Source of the DNA: Paracentrotus lividus
Lineage: Eukaryota; Echinodermata; Echinoidea; Camarodonta; Echinidae
Direction: 5' to 3'
DNA length: 64,000 nucleotides
NCBI GenBank assembly: GCA_940671915.1
Contig: CALNVZ010001099.1
Coordinates: forward strand, 41,002 to 105,001
In this document: piece by piece, positions 45,131-55,908 of the stretch
Position numbering within the stretch: the stretch's first letter is position 1
Layout of the letters: every line of letters starts with the position of its first letter
Notes under the pieces: generated by a model
Databases searched by the model: none
What the model was told of the DNA's origin: nothing
What the model saw: the letters and a program-made list of their open reading frames with translations, nothing else
Made by a program: the position numbers and the translations under genes

Positions 45131-46611
45131 GTTCATGGCTCAAGGAGTTCTAGTGTGCATATTGCAGCACACTATCTCTAGATCAATGAAACATTTTGAC
45201 CCTAAATGATCGATTAACCCTTTGACCATATCATGGCCCCTTGCATTTATATGATGTGGTTTCTGGATAAGAAATACAAATCTGTTAGTTTTAATCATCT
45301 ATTTATATATAACTTGACAATACTGCACAAAATGGAGCTGTTTTAACTCCTTTACCGTATTTCGATCCTGAATTAACTAATTTGGCCCCAAATGACCTTA
45401 GTTTTAACCTTTTTCCCCTACTGATCATGATTTGTTATGTAAAAAATAGTCTCAATTAATTTTCTTTGCCATAATTAATATTAATAGACACACAAAACAC
45501 GTATATTTGTCGTTTCTAACAATTTTAGCTTGCGTAGGCCTTATATACCTTCATATGAAAGTTTGTTGACCTTTTGACTTTTCCCGCCATTACTTCTTAC
45601 TATGAGGTCATTGGTATATGATCTTGTACACTTTTTTGTTCAGTAGAAAGATACGAACAATTTGTTATGTCTTTTGATACTTTTCGGGCATTTCACAAAT
45701 TTGACCTCCTATTGGCCCCAATTCGACCTTATTTTGTCCCCTAAGAGAGTTGCCGGAGATTAGAAGTGGACCAACGGAGCTGTTTTTGATTAGTGACCAC
45801 TAAGCAACTTAAAACCACTTCTTCCCAAAATATATCCACGGGACCTACACACTGATCCTATATATTGCACTAAAAAAAAAATTTTTAAAAACATTCTTTA
45901 GTGAGCACGTGAGACTAGAATTTCTATTGTTTTCATGTATTGAATCAGATTTAAATTTTTACTTCGATTAAACAGCACGATTGTTTGGGGGAGTACATCT
46001 GATTTTACTTTCACAAAAATCCCGACGTTCCACGCCTCATTGGGCACGAGATACAAGAAAGCCATGCAAATGAGAAAAAAAAAAGTTTAGTGCTTCTCAT
46101 GGTTCAGTGACTTACCGGATATGCAATTTGAATCAAGATCATCTTAGTTGGTGATCATCTGGAGCTGTGTGTCAAGTTTCATAGAATAACTCGTAGTAGA
46201 AGGAACTTTTATTGTATGTTAAGGCGAACATGTGGCATCTTTTTTTGACAAGTGTGATGTTGAAAAACTTAAATATCATGTGTTCCGAAAACATTATTCA
46301 AAGTTGTGATAATCGGCTTGTGAACTTAAAAAAAGAAGAAGACATTTTCCATTTAACCAGTACTCACTGAAGCATGACATAATGATTCTTCCTTAAAATC
46401 GGTCACATGGTAGCTAATAAAATTACCTACACGGACTAAATAGATAAATAGATTTTGTTAAATACTCTTTGTTCTAAAAATATTGATATCTGAAATAGGG
46501 GGAACTTACTTTTTGTGTTGTCTTTATTTCTATTTGGCAACCCCTTTACATTGCCGCTAAATAACCGGAACCATTTATTTATAAATCTATTTATTTATAT
46601 TTTCCCTGCAG
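45131..46611. other. Intron sequence before the last sulfotransferase exon
   Basis: AT-rich, with scattered phrases such as 'tttgacctcctattggcccc' and 'gaccttattttgtccc' that suggest an old repeat. No coding sequence or well-bounded element is seen. The acceptor tract ATTTTCCCTGCAG closes it. From about 46300 on, the sequence is duplicated in inverted form at the right end of the window. Confidence 0.4.
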
Positions 46612-46997
46612 AATGGCACAACTTTGTCAAAAATAACGCTGCTTGGTGGATTGAGCTTAACCACGGTTACATATTGCATTGTCACCACCCCGGTAATTAT
46701 ACGTGCAAGTCGGTGTTGATCGTGTACTACGAGCAACTTCAAGTTCAGCTAATAAAGGAACTGCGACGAATCCTTCAATACCTGTCTCTGAATGTCGACC
46801 AAGATCGGCTTGCTTGCATGGTAGCCAACGCTGAGGGCGCTTTCCACAGACCCAAAAGAAACCAGAACTTTGATCCATTCTCGGAGGAAGACAAGCATGT
46901 GGTGGACGCTATTCTGCACACTTATTGTAATATGATTAACAAAGAGGGACTAGAAAACCCTCCGTTATCATTCACCTCATATAAGGATGCGTTTTAG
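46612..46997 (+). CDS. WSCD-like sulfotransferase, last exon and stop
   Basis: A TTTTCCCTGCAG acceptor opens it in phase 1 (G+AA gives Glu). It encodes EWHNFVKNNAAWWIELNHGY, matching the conserved W-x-FV...WW segment of WSCD proteins. This is followed by VLIVYYEQLQ and an acidic C-terminal region with DPFSEEDKHVVDAILHTYCN before the TAG at 46995-46997. With the two upstream exons, 244 residues of the catalytic domain are covered, so the domain is complete from the PAPS loop to the C-terminus. The long ORF extending upstream of 46612 is intron read-through. A frame-broken inverted copy lies at 63285-63685. Confidence 0.88.
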
Positions 46998-47179
46998 AAG
47001 TTCCTTTGTCTTAGGAAGTTATGTCAAGGAATATTGCTGCTGTAATGTCCCATGGTTTCCGCCCATGACCTTCATCCCGCCCGGTTTCTTGTCTTTTTTT
47101 CTGTACAGTGCGTATCAAAATTAACGAAACAACATTTAATTTCAAAGATGTGAAGATTGTGTTACTTTTACACCAAAGT

Positions 47180-47296
47180 GAGTAGTTACACGTTAAAGCC
47201 ACATATCCCCTCTTTCCAATGATATGTTATTTATTCATATGAGTAGTTACACGTTAAAGCCACATATCCCCTCTTTCCAATGATATGTTATTTATA
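47180..47296. repeat. Tandem duplication, 61-bp period
   Basis: Two copies of 'gagtagttacacgttaaagc...ttccaatgatatgttattta' lie 61 bp apart, 180 bp after the sulfotransferase stop. Both copies are also present, inverted and noisier, at about 62985-63110. Confidence 0.85.
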
Positions 47297-47599
47297 CTGT
47301 ATTTGCAAAGTCTGGCGATAAGAACAAGTTCTGTCTGTATAATTATAGTTGGTTAGGAATTCACACAAAATAAAACAAATATGTCATTCATTTCATATAA
47401 AGTTTACAGCTTACAAGCATGCTTTATTCATGGACTATTGACTATTTGCTTCAAACCACAGTTGGTTTCCAGGACTTACACTATGTCCTCATGGTTGTAT
47501 TGTAAACAATAATTTGGCATAATGTATATTCCATAAACAAAAGAAATTTACCAAAATATTACAATGTTTCTAATATTGTGAAGATATTCGAATGTAAAA

Positions 47600-47800
47600 T
47601 GTTTAAACCACGATATATTAAACTATGATGTTTCAAAACATGAACTCAAGAAATATTAACCCAGATTTCATGAACTTCTGTTTATAGTTTAATTAATAAG
47701 GTATACCTTAAACAATGATATTTCTATGCACGTGAACTCAAGAAATATTAACCCAGATTTCAAGAACTTTCGTTTATAGCTAAATCAAGAAGGTACCTTC
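47600..47800. repeat. Tandem duplication, ~92-bp period
   Basis: 'tgaactcaagaaatattaac' followed by 'ccagattt' occurs at 47641 and 47733, with 'gtttatag' after each. It is non-coding. The mirror copy lies at about 62450-62640. Confidence 0.75.
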
Positions 47801-48229
47801 CGCGGGCTTAAATTAGTGTTCCATTAATGTCTCAAATTAAACTGTTGAATAAATAAACGATACTCATCACGCGACCCGACTGGTTTCTGTAACCGCACGC
47901 TATCTATCTCGATCTGTCCTATCGAAAACCTACGATAGATGCCCATGGATCTCTGAAGTGGCAGTCAAACGCCTGTAGTTGAAGTCAGCTGATCTCCCAT
48001 CGACGAAAGTGTTCACCCATACTTAGGTCAGAAGTCGATCAGCGTTCGAAGTCAACGATGATGTTGAGCCGTCTATGAAATCCGCCGCAGGTGCGGATCC
48101 AATATATAGATAAACCTGAAACTGCCGGAAAAAGCCTGAAAACTGGATTCCGGAAAAAGCCTGAAAACCCCGGTTCATCTGTAACCGCTGTAAAAATAAT
48201 ACATCCAATCCAACGGTCATAGCATACAT

Positions 48230-49180
48230 GAACATGCTTATTCTACGTAATTATATTCAATAAACTATGCACACTTGGCTGCTTTCATGTATCATTAAAG
48301 ATTATCTTAAGTATCAATTTCACCTAAATAATCCATTAAATATTCACTGCCTTTTTGCACAGGGTTACGTAAATTTAACATTAATGCATTAAAGCTCCTT
48401 TCAAAATACAGACCCTTCTAGCAATATAAAATATCAGAAATCGTTTATAATTCCATAACTTCTTTCCAGTATTTAAATGCATAATAATCTGGTAAAGAGT
48501 TTGATAATAACTTCCATTTTATCAAAGGAAACCATAAATTACTGCTTCTCTTAACCTCCATATATTTGCTCTATGAACAATACCAACTCACATTATCTCT
48601 TTTAACAAAAGAATCATAAAATTTACCATCCTGCCTTCTTTGCTGTGAAAGGACATCAAAATATATAATTGACTCAAATATATATAATCCAAATAATTAA
48701 TTCCAATGCTTTGCTGATATGATTTCTTATAATATCATTATCTATATCACATGTGTAGCTTTTCAATACATGTGCCACGCCCTAATTTGTGAAATTGACC
48801 TAAACAAGAAAACATTGATAAGGAAAAGGAAAATGGTACAAAATTATCACTTTCAGGTTTCACAAATCATAGTGGGAGCTGTAGAGGAGTCTTCACCTGG
48901 CCTGCATGCCCGGATTCCTTGATGCACCAACAAACTATCAAAAGTTTAACAGGGCTGCGCATCCTACAAGACTTTCCTCTCACATAACTTCAGCATGACC
49001 TTCTCTCACCAATGCTAAAAGTGTTCTCCACCCCTTCTCACTCCTACAACACACACCTCATATAGAGCCTGTACTGTGCCATGCATGAGTTATACCTAAT
49101 AGCACCACACACATACCACTCCTATACAAATTGTGCACTCCACCAAAAGAGCCTATTGTCCCCTGAGTATAGCTATTAAC
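48230..49180. other. Non-coding stretch
   Basis: AT-rich downstream flank of the sulfotransferase gene. The + ORF at 48719-48922 and its mirror ORF at 61302-61523 encode the same peptide, with frame noise between them. No domain is recognised and splice sites are not obvious. Confidence 0.4.
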
Positions 49181-49181
49181 T

Positions 49182-49816
49182 ACACTGTAAAAAAAAATAC
49201 AGACAAAATACAGCAAAGTGATGTCAGCAGAGTCGCCATACTAAAATGTAATTTAAAATACAGTTTTGCTGTAAATTTCTCCCTTAAGAATAATGTTGAG
49301 AAGGAAAAATATCATTAGAGTTTTATAGCATACGTATTTGGTTAAAACGGAACAAAATGTGTTACTCCTGATGTATATTTTTTTATTTCTCACGTAATTA
49401 TTTGCAGGAGAAACTTACAACAAAACTGTATTTTGAATTACATTTTTTATGGCGACTCTGCTGACAGCAGATTTCCTGTAAAAATACATATATTTTGTAC
49501 AGTGTACATTGTAAAAAAATAATACAGCAAAGTGATGTCAGTAGAGTCGCCATACGAAAATGTAATTTGAAATAACAGTTTTGCTGTACATTTCTCCTCT
49601 AATAATTAATGAAAGAGAAGACAAAAAAATCATTAGAGTTCTATAGCTAAAATATTTGGTTAAAACGGGAAAAATGTGTTACTCCTGATGTATATTTTGT
49701 ATTTCTCACGTAATTATTAGCAGGAGAAATTTACAATAAAACTAAAATTACATTTTTTATGGCGACTCTGCTGACAGCAGATTTGCTGTAAAAATACAAA
49801 CATTTTTTACAGTGTA
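49182..49816. mobile_element. Two adjacent MITEs with ACACTGTAAAAAA termini
   Basis: Unit 1 (49182-49500) starts ACACTGTAAAAAAAAATACA and ends TTTTGTACAGTGTA. Unit 2 (49503-49818) starts ACATTGTAAAAAAATAATAC and ends TTTTTTACAGTGTA. Both contain 'gtcagcagagtcgccat' or 'gtcagtagagtcgccat' near one end and 'atggcgactctgctgacagc' near the other, so each is an inverted repeat. No coding is present. The inverted copies lie at about 60395-61045. Confidence 0.8.
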
Positions 49817-49868
49817 TTAGTCTTTTCTTCTAGTCTAAAATCTCAGTCACTTTGTGACACACTCTAGG

Positions 49869-51232
49869 ATTGGTGCCCCTGATTATTCGGTTACACTTCG
49901 TAATTCCGAAGGTTCGTTATTCCGAAGGTCCATTATTCCGAAGGTTCGTCATTCCGAAACACGTAAAATGCCTATACCTCGATGTTCGTTTATCCGAAAA
50001 TAAAAAAGGGTTCGTTAATCCGAACATTTGTGGCGTTATTCCGAAGGTTTGTTATTCCGAAGGTTCGTCATTCCGAAAACGAAATAGGGTTCGTTCTTCC
50101 GAAGGTTCGTCATTCCGAAAACGAAAAAGGGTTCGTCATTCCGAAGGGTCGTCATTCGAAAACGAAATAGGGTTCGTCATTCCGAAGGTTCGTTAATCCG
50201 AAAATAAAATAAGTTTTGTAATTAGTCCAAAACTGAAATAATCTGTGGCGAAGCCGGGAAAACCGGAGGGCAGGCGTGTTGGAGGGGGGAATGGTATAAT
50301 TATCACTTTTACTGTTCAATTGTTATGAGGGTGGAAAGGGGTTGATCTATCGTTGCCAGGGGCGTTTAAGAATTCTTTCAAAGGGGTGATCATAGGCTTA
50401 TGGGACTAGTTCATCCAAGAATCGTTGCCTGAAGTGTAAATTTCGCTAGGGGAGTATTGATGCATTTTGAAATTGTTTTTTACAAGTTCAAAATTTCTAC
50501 TAAAAGACTCATTCTTGATTAAATGTCCGCCTGCGGGGGAGGGGTGGGTGATGGGGCTTGTTTGGACCAGAATATGAGGAATTAACACCTCAAAAGGGAT
50601 ACGATTCCTCTTTTTTGGCTGAGGGAGCGGGGCAAAACTGCGGTCCTCAGCCAGCATAGCCATCTTTTTGGAATATATTATTAAAAGACATATTAAAAAG
50701 ATGTATTAAACGTCATGCTTTGAATTCAACTGAAATAGTTCAAGAAATCAAAAAGAAATTGACGGTTGTATCATATTTATTCGTCGCTACTCACGAGTTT
50801 CACGCCAAAGCGATGCATCAGGTAACTAGTTGTTCCAACTAATGAAACATTAGTACACAAAATACACGTGTATCATCCTCCGCTGAGACTATTATTGCAT
50901 AATATCCTATTATTTTTTAATTACAACAACCGTTTTTATTACTAAAATAAGTTTATTTCGTTTTCGGAATTAAAAACCTTTCGGAAATAACGAACCTTTT
51001 CGTTTTCGGAATGACGAACCTTCGGAGAACGAACCTATTTCGTTTTCGGAATGACGAACCTTCGGAATGACGAACCCTATTTCGTTTTCGGAATGATGAA
51101 CCTTCGGAATGACGAACCCTATTTCGTTTTCGGATGACGAACCTTCTGAATGACGAACCTTCGGAATAACGAAACTTCGGAATAAAGAACCTTCGGAATT
51201 ACGAACCTTCGGAATAACAGGTGCTTACCAAT
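49869..51232. mobile_element. Foldback element with ATTCCGAAGGTTCG minisatellite arms
   Basis: The left arm (49869-50215) is a minisatellite of 'ttcgtcattccgaaaacgaa' and 'agggttcgtcattccgaagg' units. The right arm (50940-51232) holds the complement units 'cggaatgacgaaccttcgg'. The outermost ends also match (ATTGGT...CCTG.TTATTCCG and complement). The 720-bp centre is unrelated, with 'gccgggaaaaccggaggg' at its edge. ORFs in the arms are repeat readings. The structure recalls foldback-type transposons whose TIRs are tandem repeats. It is mirrored at 58970-60340. Confidence 0.75.
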
Positions 51233-51669
51233 TATTCTGTTCAGTTCGTTTTATGCAATTCACTTCTAAAATGTACAGACAGTTGTACTTTACAAAACGT
51301 ATATTTACAAGACATTGAATCAAAATAATAATTTTTACAAAAAGCCTTTATACAAGATAAGAAAATGAATTCGGGAAACTTTAAGATAAAGCCAAGGTGG
51401 CCTTGTAAACACAAGTCTCACTTTTATTTATTTGAATGGGTATTTTTTTTCTAATTGTTTATCTGCGCTTCCATTATCTACACGGTGTATTGTGTTTTAC
51501 ACGAGGAAGATTAACGATTAAGTGAGTAAATTTTGGATTTTTGAATTTCATAAATGTGCATTGAAGGCTGCAAAATAAGATAATAATGTCATAAAAGTGT
51601 TTTATATGATAAAGAATTTGGTAGATTTATATGCACATAATATGATACTTTTCATTTTCTTGATATCAA

Positions 51670-51750
51670 AATATTTGGGGGGGGGATGATTGTACACACC
51701 AGCCCCTGACCGAAATTATTGGGGGGGGGGGGGAGGATGCATTCCCCATC
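51670..51750. repeat. G-runs
   Basis: Two G-runs (about 51678-51684 and 51721-51732) lie beside 'gcattccccatcccccac'. A G-rich repeat fragment; its mirror is at about 58445-58520. Confidence 0.6.
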
Positions 51751-52239
51751 CCCCACAATCGACACCCATGTCAATGTCAAATTTTTTTATAGTTTTTTTT
51801 TATTATATAATGTTTTTGGTGTTCTTAGTTCTCAATTGCTACTTATGATTATGACATGATTTAATATTCTACATTCCCATGTCAAATTTGATATTACTAC
51901 ATAGAAAAGATAATAATATTGTGAACAAGAAAAAAACATTCCTCTAGTTTTTTCTGAAGGAAAATGTTTCACATCTTAATGAATCTAGAACAAGGTGAAT
52001 AAAGGGGTGTTGTTTAGTGTTATCCCTAAATATCTCTTATTGAATTTATTGAATTTTCTTGTACCATGGCTTGAGATGGACCTATGTGTATATTTACAAA
52101 GGAAACAAATATGTATTCGAGAACTTTGGTTACCGACTTGATTCTGAACACACTCTTTACTCTTTTCTTTTCATTTCTTATATACTTTAAATTAAGCCGT
52201 ATATCCTCTTCTTTTGAGGTACTAATTGGGGGTTGACTT

Positions 52240-52560
52240 GAATTAAATTGAATTTATTAACATCATCAACACAACAACAACACGTTATTATAACAATGCA
52301 TAGGAAATACAATCTTACAAAAATGAATACAATGTAACAGAGTATAAATTATATGTATAGAAAATCAAAGTGTGATTGAACAGGAGAGAGAATGTGGAGA
52401 TGTTAAATGGAACTAAAAGTTAGCACAAGTGCTAGTCGAGCCTAGTTCCACACGTATGGCAAGATATATTTGTTGGTTTTGTTTTTGCAATTTTATCCCG
52501 TTGAGAGCGGGAACCGGGTATACCCGCGTCCCGTCTAATACACTCATGGACGGGAACCGG
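52240..52560 (-). repeat. Possible LINE 3' end and inverted GGGAACCGGGTATACCCG motif
   Basis: 'gaattaaattgaatttatta' followed by (CAA)-rich sequence has the look of an inverted LINE 3' tail. At 52507-52575 GGGAACCGGGTATACCCG and GGGAACCGGGTATACTCGG repeat with a 50-bp spacing, and each contains a CGGGTATACCCG-type palindrome. The mirror copy is at 57630-57960. Confidence 0.4.
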
Positions 52561-53749
52561 GTATACTCGGTTCCCTAATGACCATATCTTTATCACAAAA
52601 TACCCCCTAAAATTTATGTTTTGTAATACTTTTGTTGAATTTTTACTATAGGCAGTAGTTAATTCATGAAATGAGCGATATGTTCTAATGAAAAACATGT
52701 CATACCTATTTGACTTTTTTGATAAATAAGCATTTCAAAGAGATATGTTTCTCAGGCACTCATGAATAATTGCGTCAACCACTGTATATAAGTGACCATC
52801 AGAGATTTTTAACATTTTCAGTTTCGCTGATCCTCCTTTGTACTACTTTCATTGTTAGCCCATGACTAGTCAATAGATCAGCACAGGGTGCGAGCGATTT
52901 TCTGACATGGGCGCGCACACACAAATACCCGGATGTATCTGGAGATATAAAAAGTATTGATCGGTGGCTGTAATTAGCCATCGCTTCCAGGGGCTTACCT
53001 TGAAGTAACTGTTCTTTAAAATTAGAGAACTGGTCGATATGTTACCTAAATGACAAACAATGTCTGTAAATAGTTTGTAAATACATGTAAAAGAAACAAA
53101 ATTTTATATGCAGATTTAAAATTGCAGAGAAAATGAAATAGACAGAGGGAATGGTCATTAAAGGTGGGAATGCTGTATTAAGTTTCAACCAAAAGTCCTC
53201 CCTAATAGAGATTACACGCAAAATGTGCAAAAAAAAAACATACCTTTATAAATTGTCATTTTTAAAAATGATGCGTTTCTTTAAAAGGAAAAAAAAAGGT
53301 CATATCACAGAAAGAATATATCCTCAGCTACAACATATTAAAATTTGGGCGAAAATCGAGTAAAACTTACAGAGTTAGAATTAAATTTGCATAATTGTTT
53401 TGATGTCATAAAAGCAAAATAGAAATTTTGAGTTTCGACGCCATTTTGATGACGTCATGATATAATTGAGGATCAAATGAGACATGAAATGACATCTATG
53501 ATTCATATTCTATCCAGATATGCAAAAGATATTGGAGGTTTTTGTTCGTCCTGAAGAGCCGCAGCGAATTTTCAATAGGCATGTTTTTGCCAATATTTGG
53601 CCTATAGTGAGAGTACGCGCGCGCGTGTGCTGCAAACTTTGATAGAGGCTCATTTCTTTATTTGTAATCGTAGAAAGCTGATCAAGGTATCAAATTACTC
53701 AGAATTATATTAGCAATGCATATACATATAAATATATATATTTATATGT

Positions 53750-54010
53750 ATGGAAGATGACTTCCAGCGGCAGGTTGATCAGATGACTGATTTCTTCAAC
53801 CAGAGAGGATATCCTGATAGCATTATCAACTCCTCCAAGGACAGGATTTCTAAAACAAACGCGTGCAGCCGTTATGGAGCCTCGAGAGTGTTCTACCAGT
53901 GCTTCCAGAGTGGTACCCTTTGTCGCCCACGTATCACCAGCTAACAACAACGTGTCGCGAAGACATCATATGACAACTTCCCACCTCTTGTCGAGATACC
54001 AGCTACCTCG
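53750..54010 (+). pseudogene. Reverse-transcriptase C-terminal remnant (Penelope-like or similar)
   Basis: The frame starting at 53750 reads DFQRQVDQMTDFFNQRGYPD, then SIINSSKDRISK. A helix ending in RGYP followed by a second helix is common just after the RT core of Penelope-like and some other retroelements. In a shifted frame, VPFVAHVSPANNN follows, recalling the (P)FVxTYxPxxxxI segment that comes next in those proteins. Both are short and frameshifted. No RT catalytic motif is present upstream, so this is a 3' remnant. Its inverted copy is at about 56165-56475. Confidence 0.5.
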
Positions 54011-54340
54011 TGCTTGCACAACGATGTTCTGCGTTCGCGGAGCGGGGTGGAAGCGGTTGGATGGCCCGCACCTCTTTCTTGTGAAACACCGGGGGGGGGG
54101 GGGCTTTTCTCGAAAGGGTGGGTTGAGGGAGGGGAGTAAAATTTAACGCACCCAATCGTGAAACCGGGGGGGGGGGGGGGCTTTTCTCAAAAGGCTGTGA
54201 TTTCAGTAGCTTTCTGGAACCAGTCGTTTTTTATGAAAATTATTCATTAAATAATAACATATATTATTAATAATTAATAATAGGAGAAATAGAGGACGAC
54301 CTTGCAAATTATTTGTTGTTGATATTGAAGTTCATAATTT

Positions 54341-55908
54341 TAGACCCCCCCCCCCAAGCGGCTTAGCCGATAGTCCGCTGGTCGATAATCCGCGGCCACG
54401 CTGCGGGTCCGTAGTCCGCAGGGGGGGGGGGTAGTGTTCGTTATTCCGAAGGTTCGTTATTCCGAAAATAGAACAAGGTTCGTTATTCCGAAAATAGAAT
54501 AAGGTTTGGTTTTCCGATAATAGAATAAGGTTCGTTATTCCGAGAATAGAAAAAGGTTTGTTATTCCGAAAATTGATTTATTACTGCCAGAGCGAATGGA
54601 TTAAGATAGTTGGGGACTGTGTTTCGGTCACCCATGATTAACTTCCAGATAAGGGGGATTTGTGGGGGGCCGGGTGTCATTATTTAACAGCAACTGTTGT
54701 TAAATTTTGATTTTCGGAGAATTTATTTCACAAAATTATCAACGGCGACTTCTACTGATAAAGAATTAGTTTCGGTTCTAAAGTCGAGCCGTTTAACAGT
54801 CCATAACTAAATAATTTCTTCCGCAATTGTTTTCGTTCTGTCTTTATTGAAAATTTGAAAATTATTTAAATGAAAAATTTATTTTAGCGGCGAATTCTTC
54901 CGGTAAAGAATAAGTTTCATTTCTAAAATCGGTCCGTTATCACTCAATAACTAAATAATTTATTTCGCAACTGTATCCGGTCGTTATTCGTGTGTGTGTG
55001 TGTGTGTGTGTGTACGATAATTTTTGTCTAAAAACGATAATTTTTGAGGCTCTGGTACGATAATCTTACTTCTTGAACCTGGACAACGCTGCTCCGCTCG
55101 AAAGATTTTTTTTTAAAGCTGCCCCCCCCCCTCTGGGAAAATTTTGGATCCACACCTGCATACATTCGTGATTTTTAAGCCCCTTCAGCCACCCCACCCC
55201 CCCCCTCACACACACACACACCACACACACGAATTAACGACCGGATACAGTTTGCGAAATAAATTATTTAGTTATTGAGTGATAACGGACGCGATTTTAG
55301 AAATGAAACTTATTCTTTACCGGAAGAGATCGCCGCTAAAATAATATTTCATTTAAATAATTTTACAATTTCAATAAAGACAGAACGAAAAACAATTGCG
55401 GAAGAAATTATTTAGTTATGGACTGTTAAACGCGCTCGACTTTAGAACCGAAACTAATTCTTTATCAGTAGAAGTCGCTCGTTGATAATTTTGTGAAATA
55501 AATTCTCCGAAAATCAAAAATTTAACACACAGTTGCGTTAAATAATGACACCCGGCCCCCCACAAATCCCCCTTATCTGGAAGTTAATCATGGGTGACCG
55601 AAACACAGTCCCCAACTATCTTAATCCATTCGCTCTGGCAGTAATAAATCAATTTTCGGAATAACAAAACCTTTTCATTCTCGAATAACGAACCTTATTC
55701 TATTATCGGAAAACCAAACCTTATTCTATTTTCGGAATAACGAACCTTGTTCTATTCGAAATACGAACCTTTTTCTATTTTAGGAATAACGAACCTTCGG
55801 AATAACGAACACTACCCCCCCCCCCTGCGGACTACGGACCCGCAGCGTGGCCGCGGATTATCGGACCAGCGGACTATCGGCTATAGCCGCTTGGGGGGGG
55901 GGGGTCTA
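54341..55908. mobile_element. Foldback repeat at the centre of the giant palindrome
   Basis: The ends are TAGACCCCCCCCC and the complement. The next block, 'agcggcttagccgatagtcc', and 'ggccacgctgcgggtccgta' lead into 'gttcgttattccgaaggttc' minisatellite units. The arms meet at (GT)n (54985-55012) and (CA)n (55206-55230), leaving a ~194-bp unpaired spacer. The sequence continues to mirror outside 54341-55908, so I cannot tell from this window alone whether a true foldback element exists here or whether the whole symmetry is the artefact. Confidence 0.5.
55013..55205. other. Spacer of the giant inverted repeat
   Basis: The only part between 46.3 and 64.0 kb without a mirror counterpart. It contains 'acgataatttttg' twice (from about 55004), a T-run, and C-runs at about 55119 and 55191-55205. 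No coding is present. Confidence 0.75.

Larger units (their letters stand above)
46300..55012 (+). repeat. Left arm of a giant inverted repeat
   Basis: Every sequence landmark in this arm is found again, in reverse order and complement, between 55206 and the window end. This includes the last sulfotransferase exon, the tandem duplications near 47.2 and 47.7 kb, the ACTGTAAAAA MITE pair, the CCGAAGG foldback and the RT remnant. The arm is about 8.7 kb. This copy keeps the exon open, so it is taken as the correct sequence. The outer limit is not certain, as the window ends. Confidence 0.9.

Noticed and set aside
48719..48922. 67-residue ORF mirrored at 61302-61523 as a conserved gene pair
   Set aside because: The conservation is only the inverted duplication itself, and no domain, splice site or start context supports it.
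49870..50196. 108-residue ORF with repeating IPKV and FRRFVIPK peptides as a repeat protein gene
   Set aside because: It is a translation of the CCGAAGGTTCG minisatellite, and similar peptides appear in several frames and both strands.
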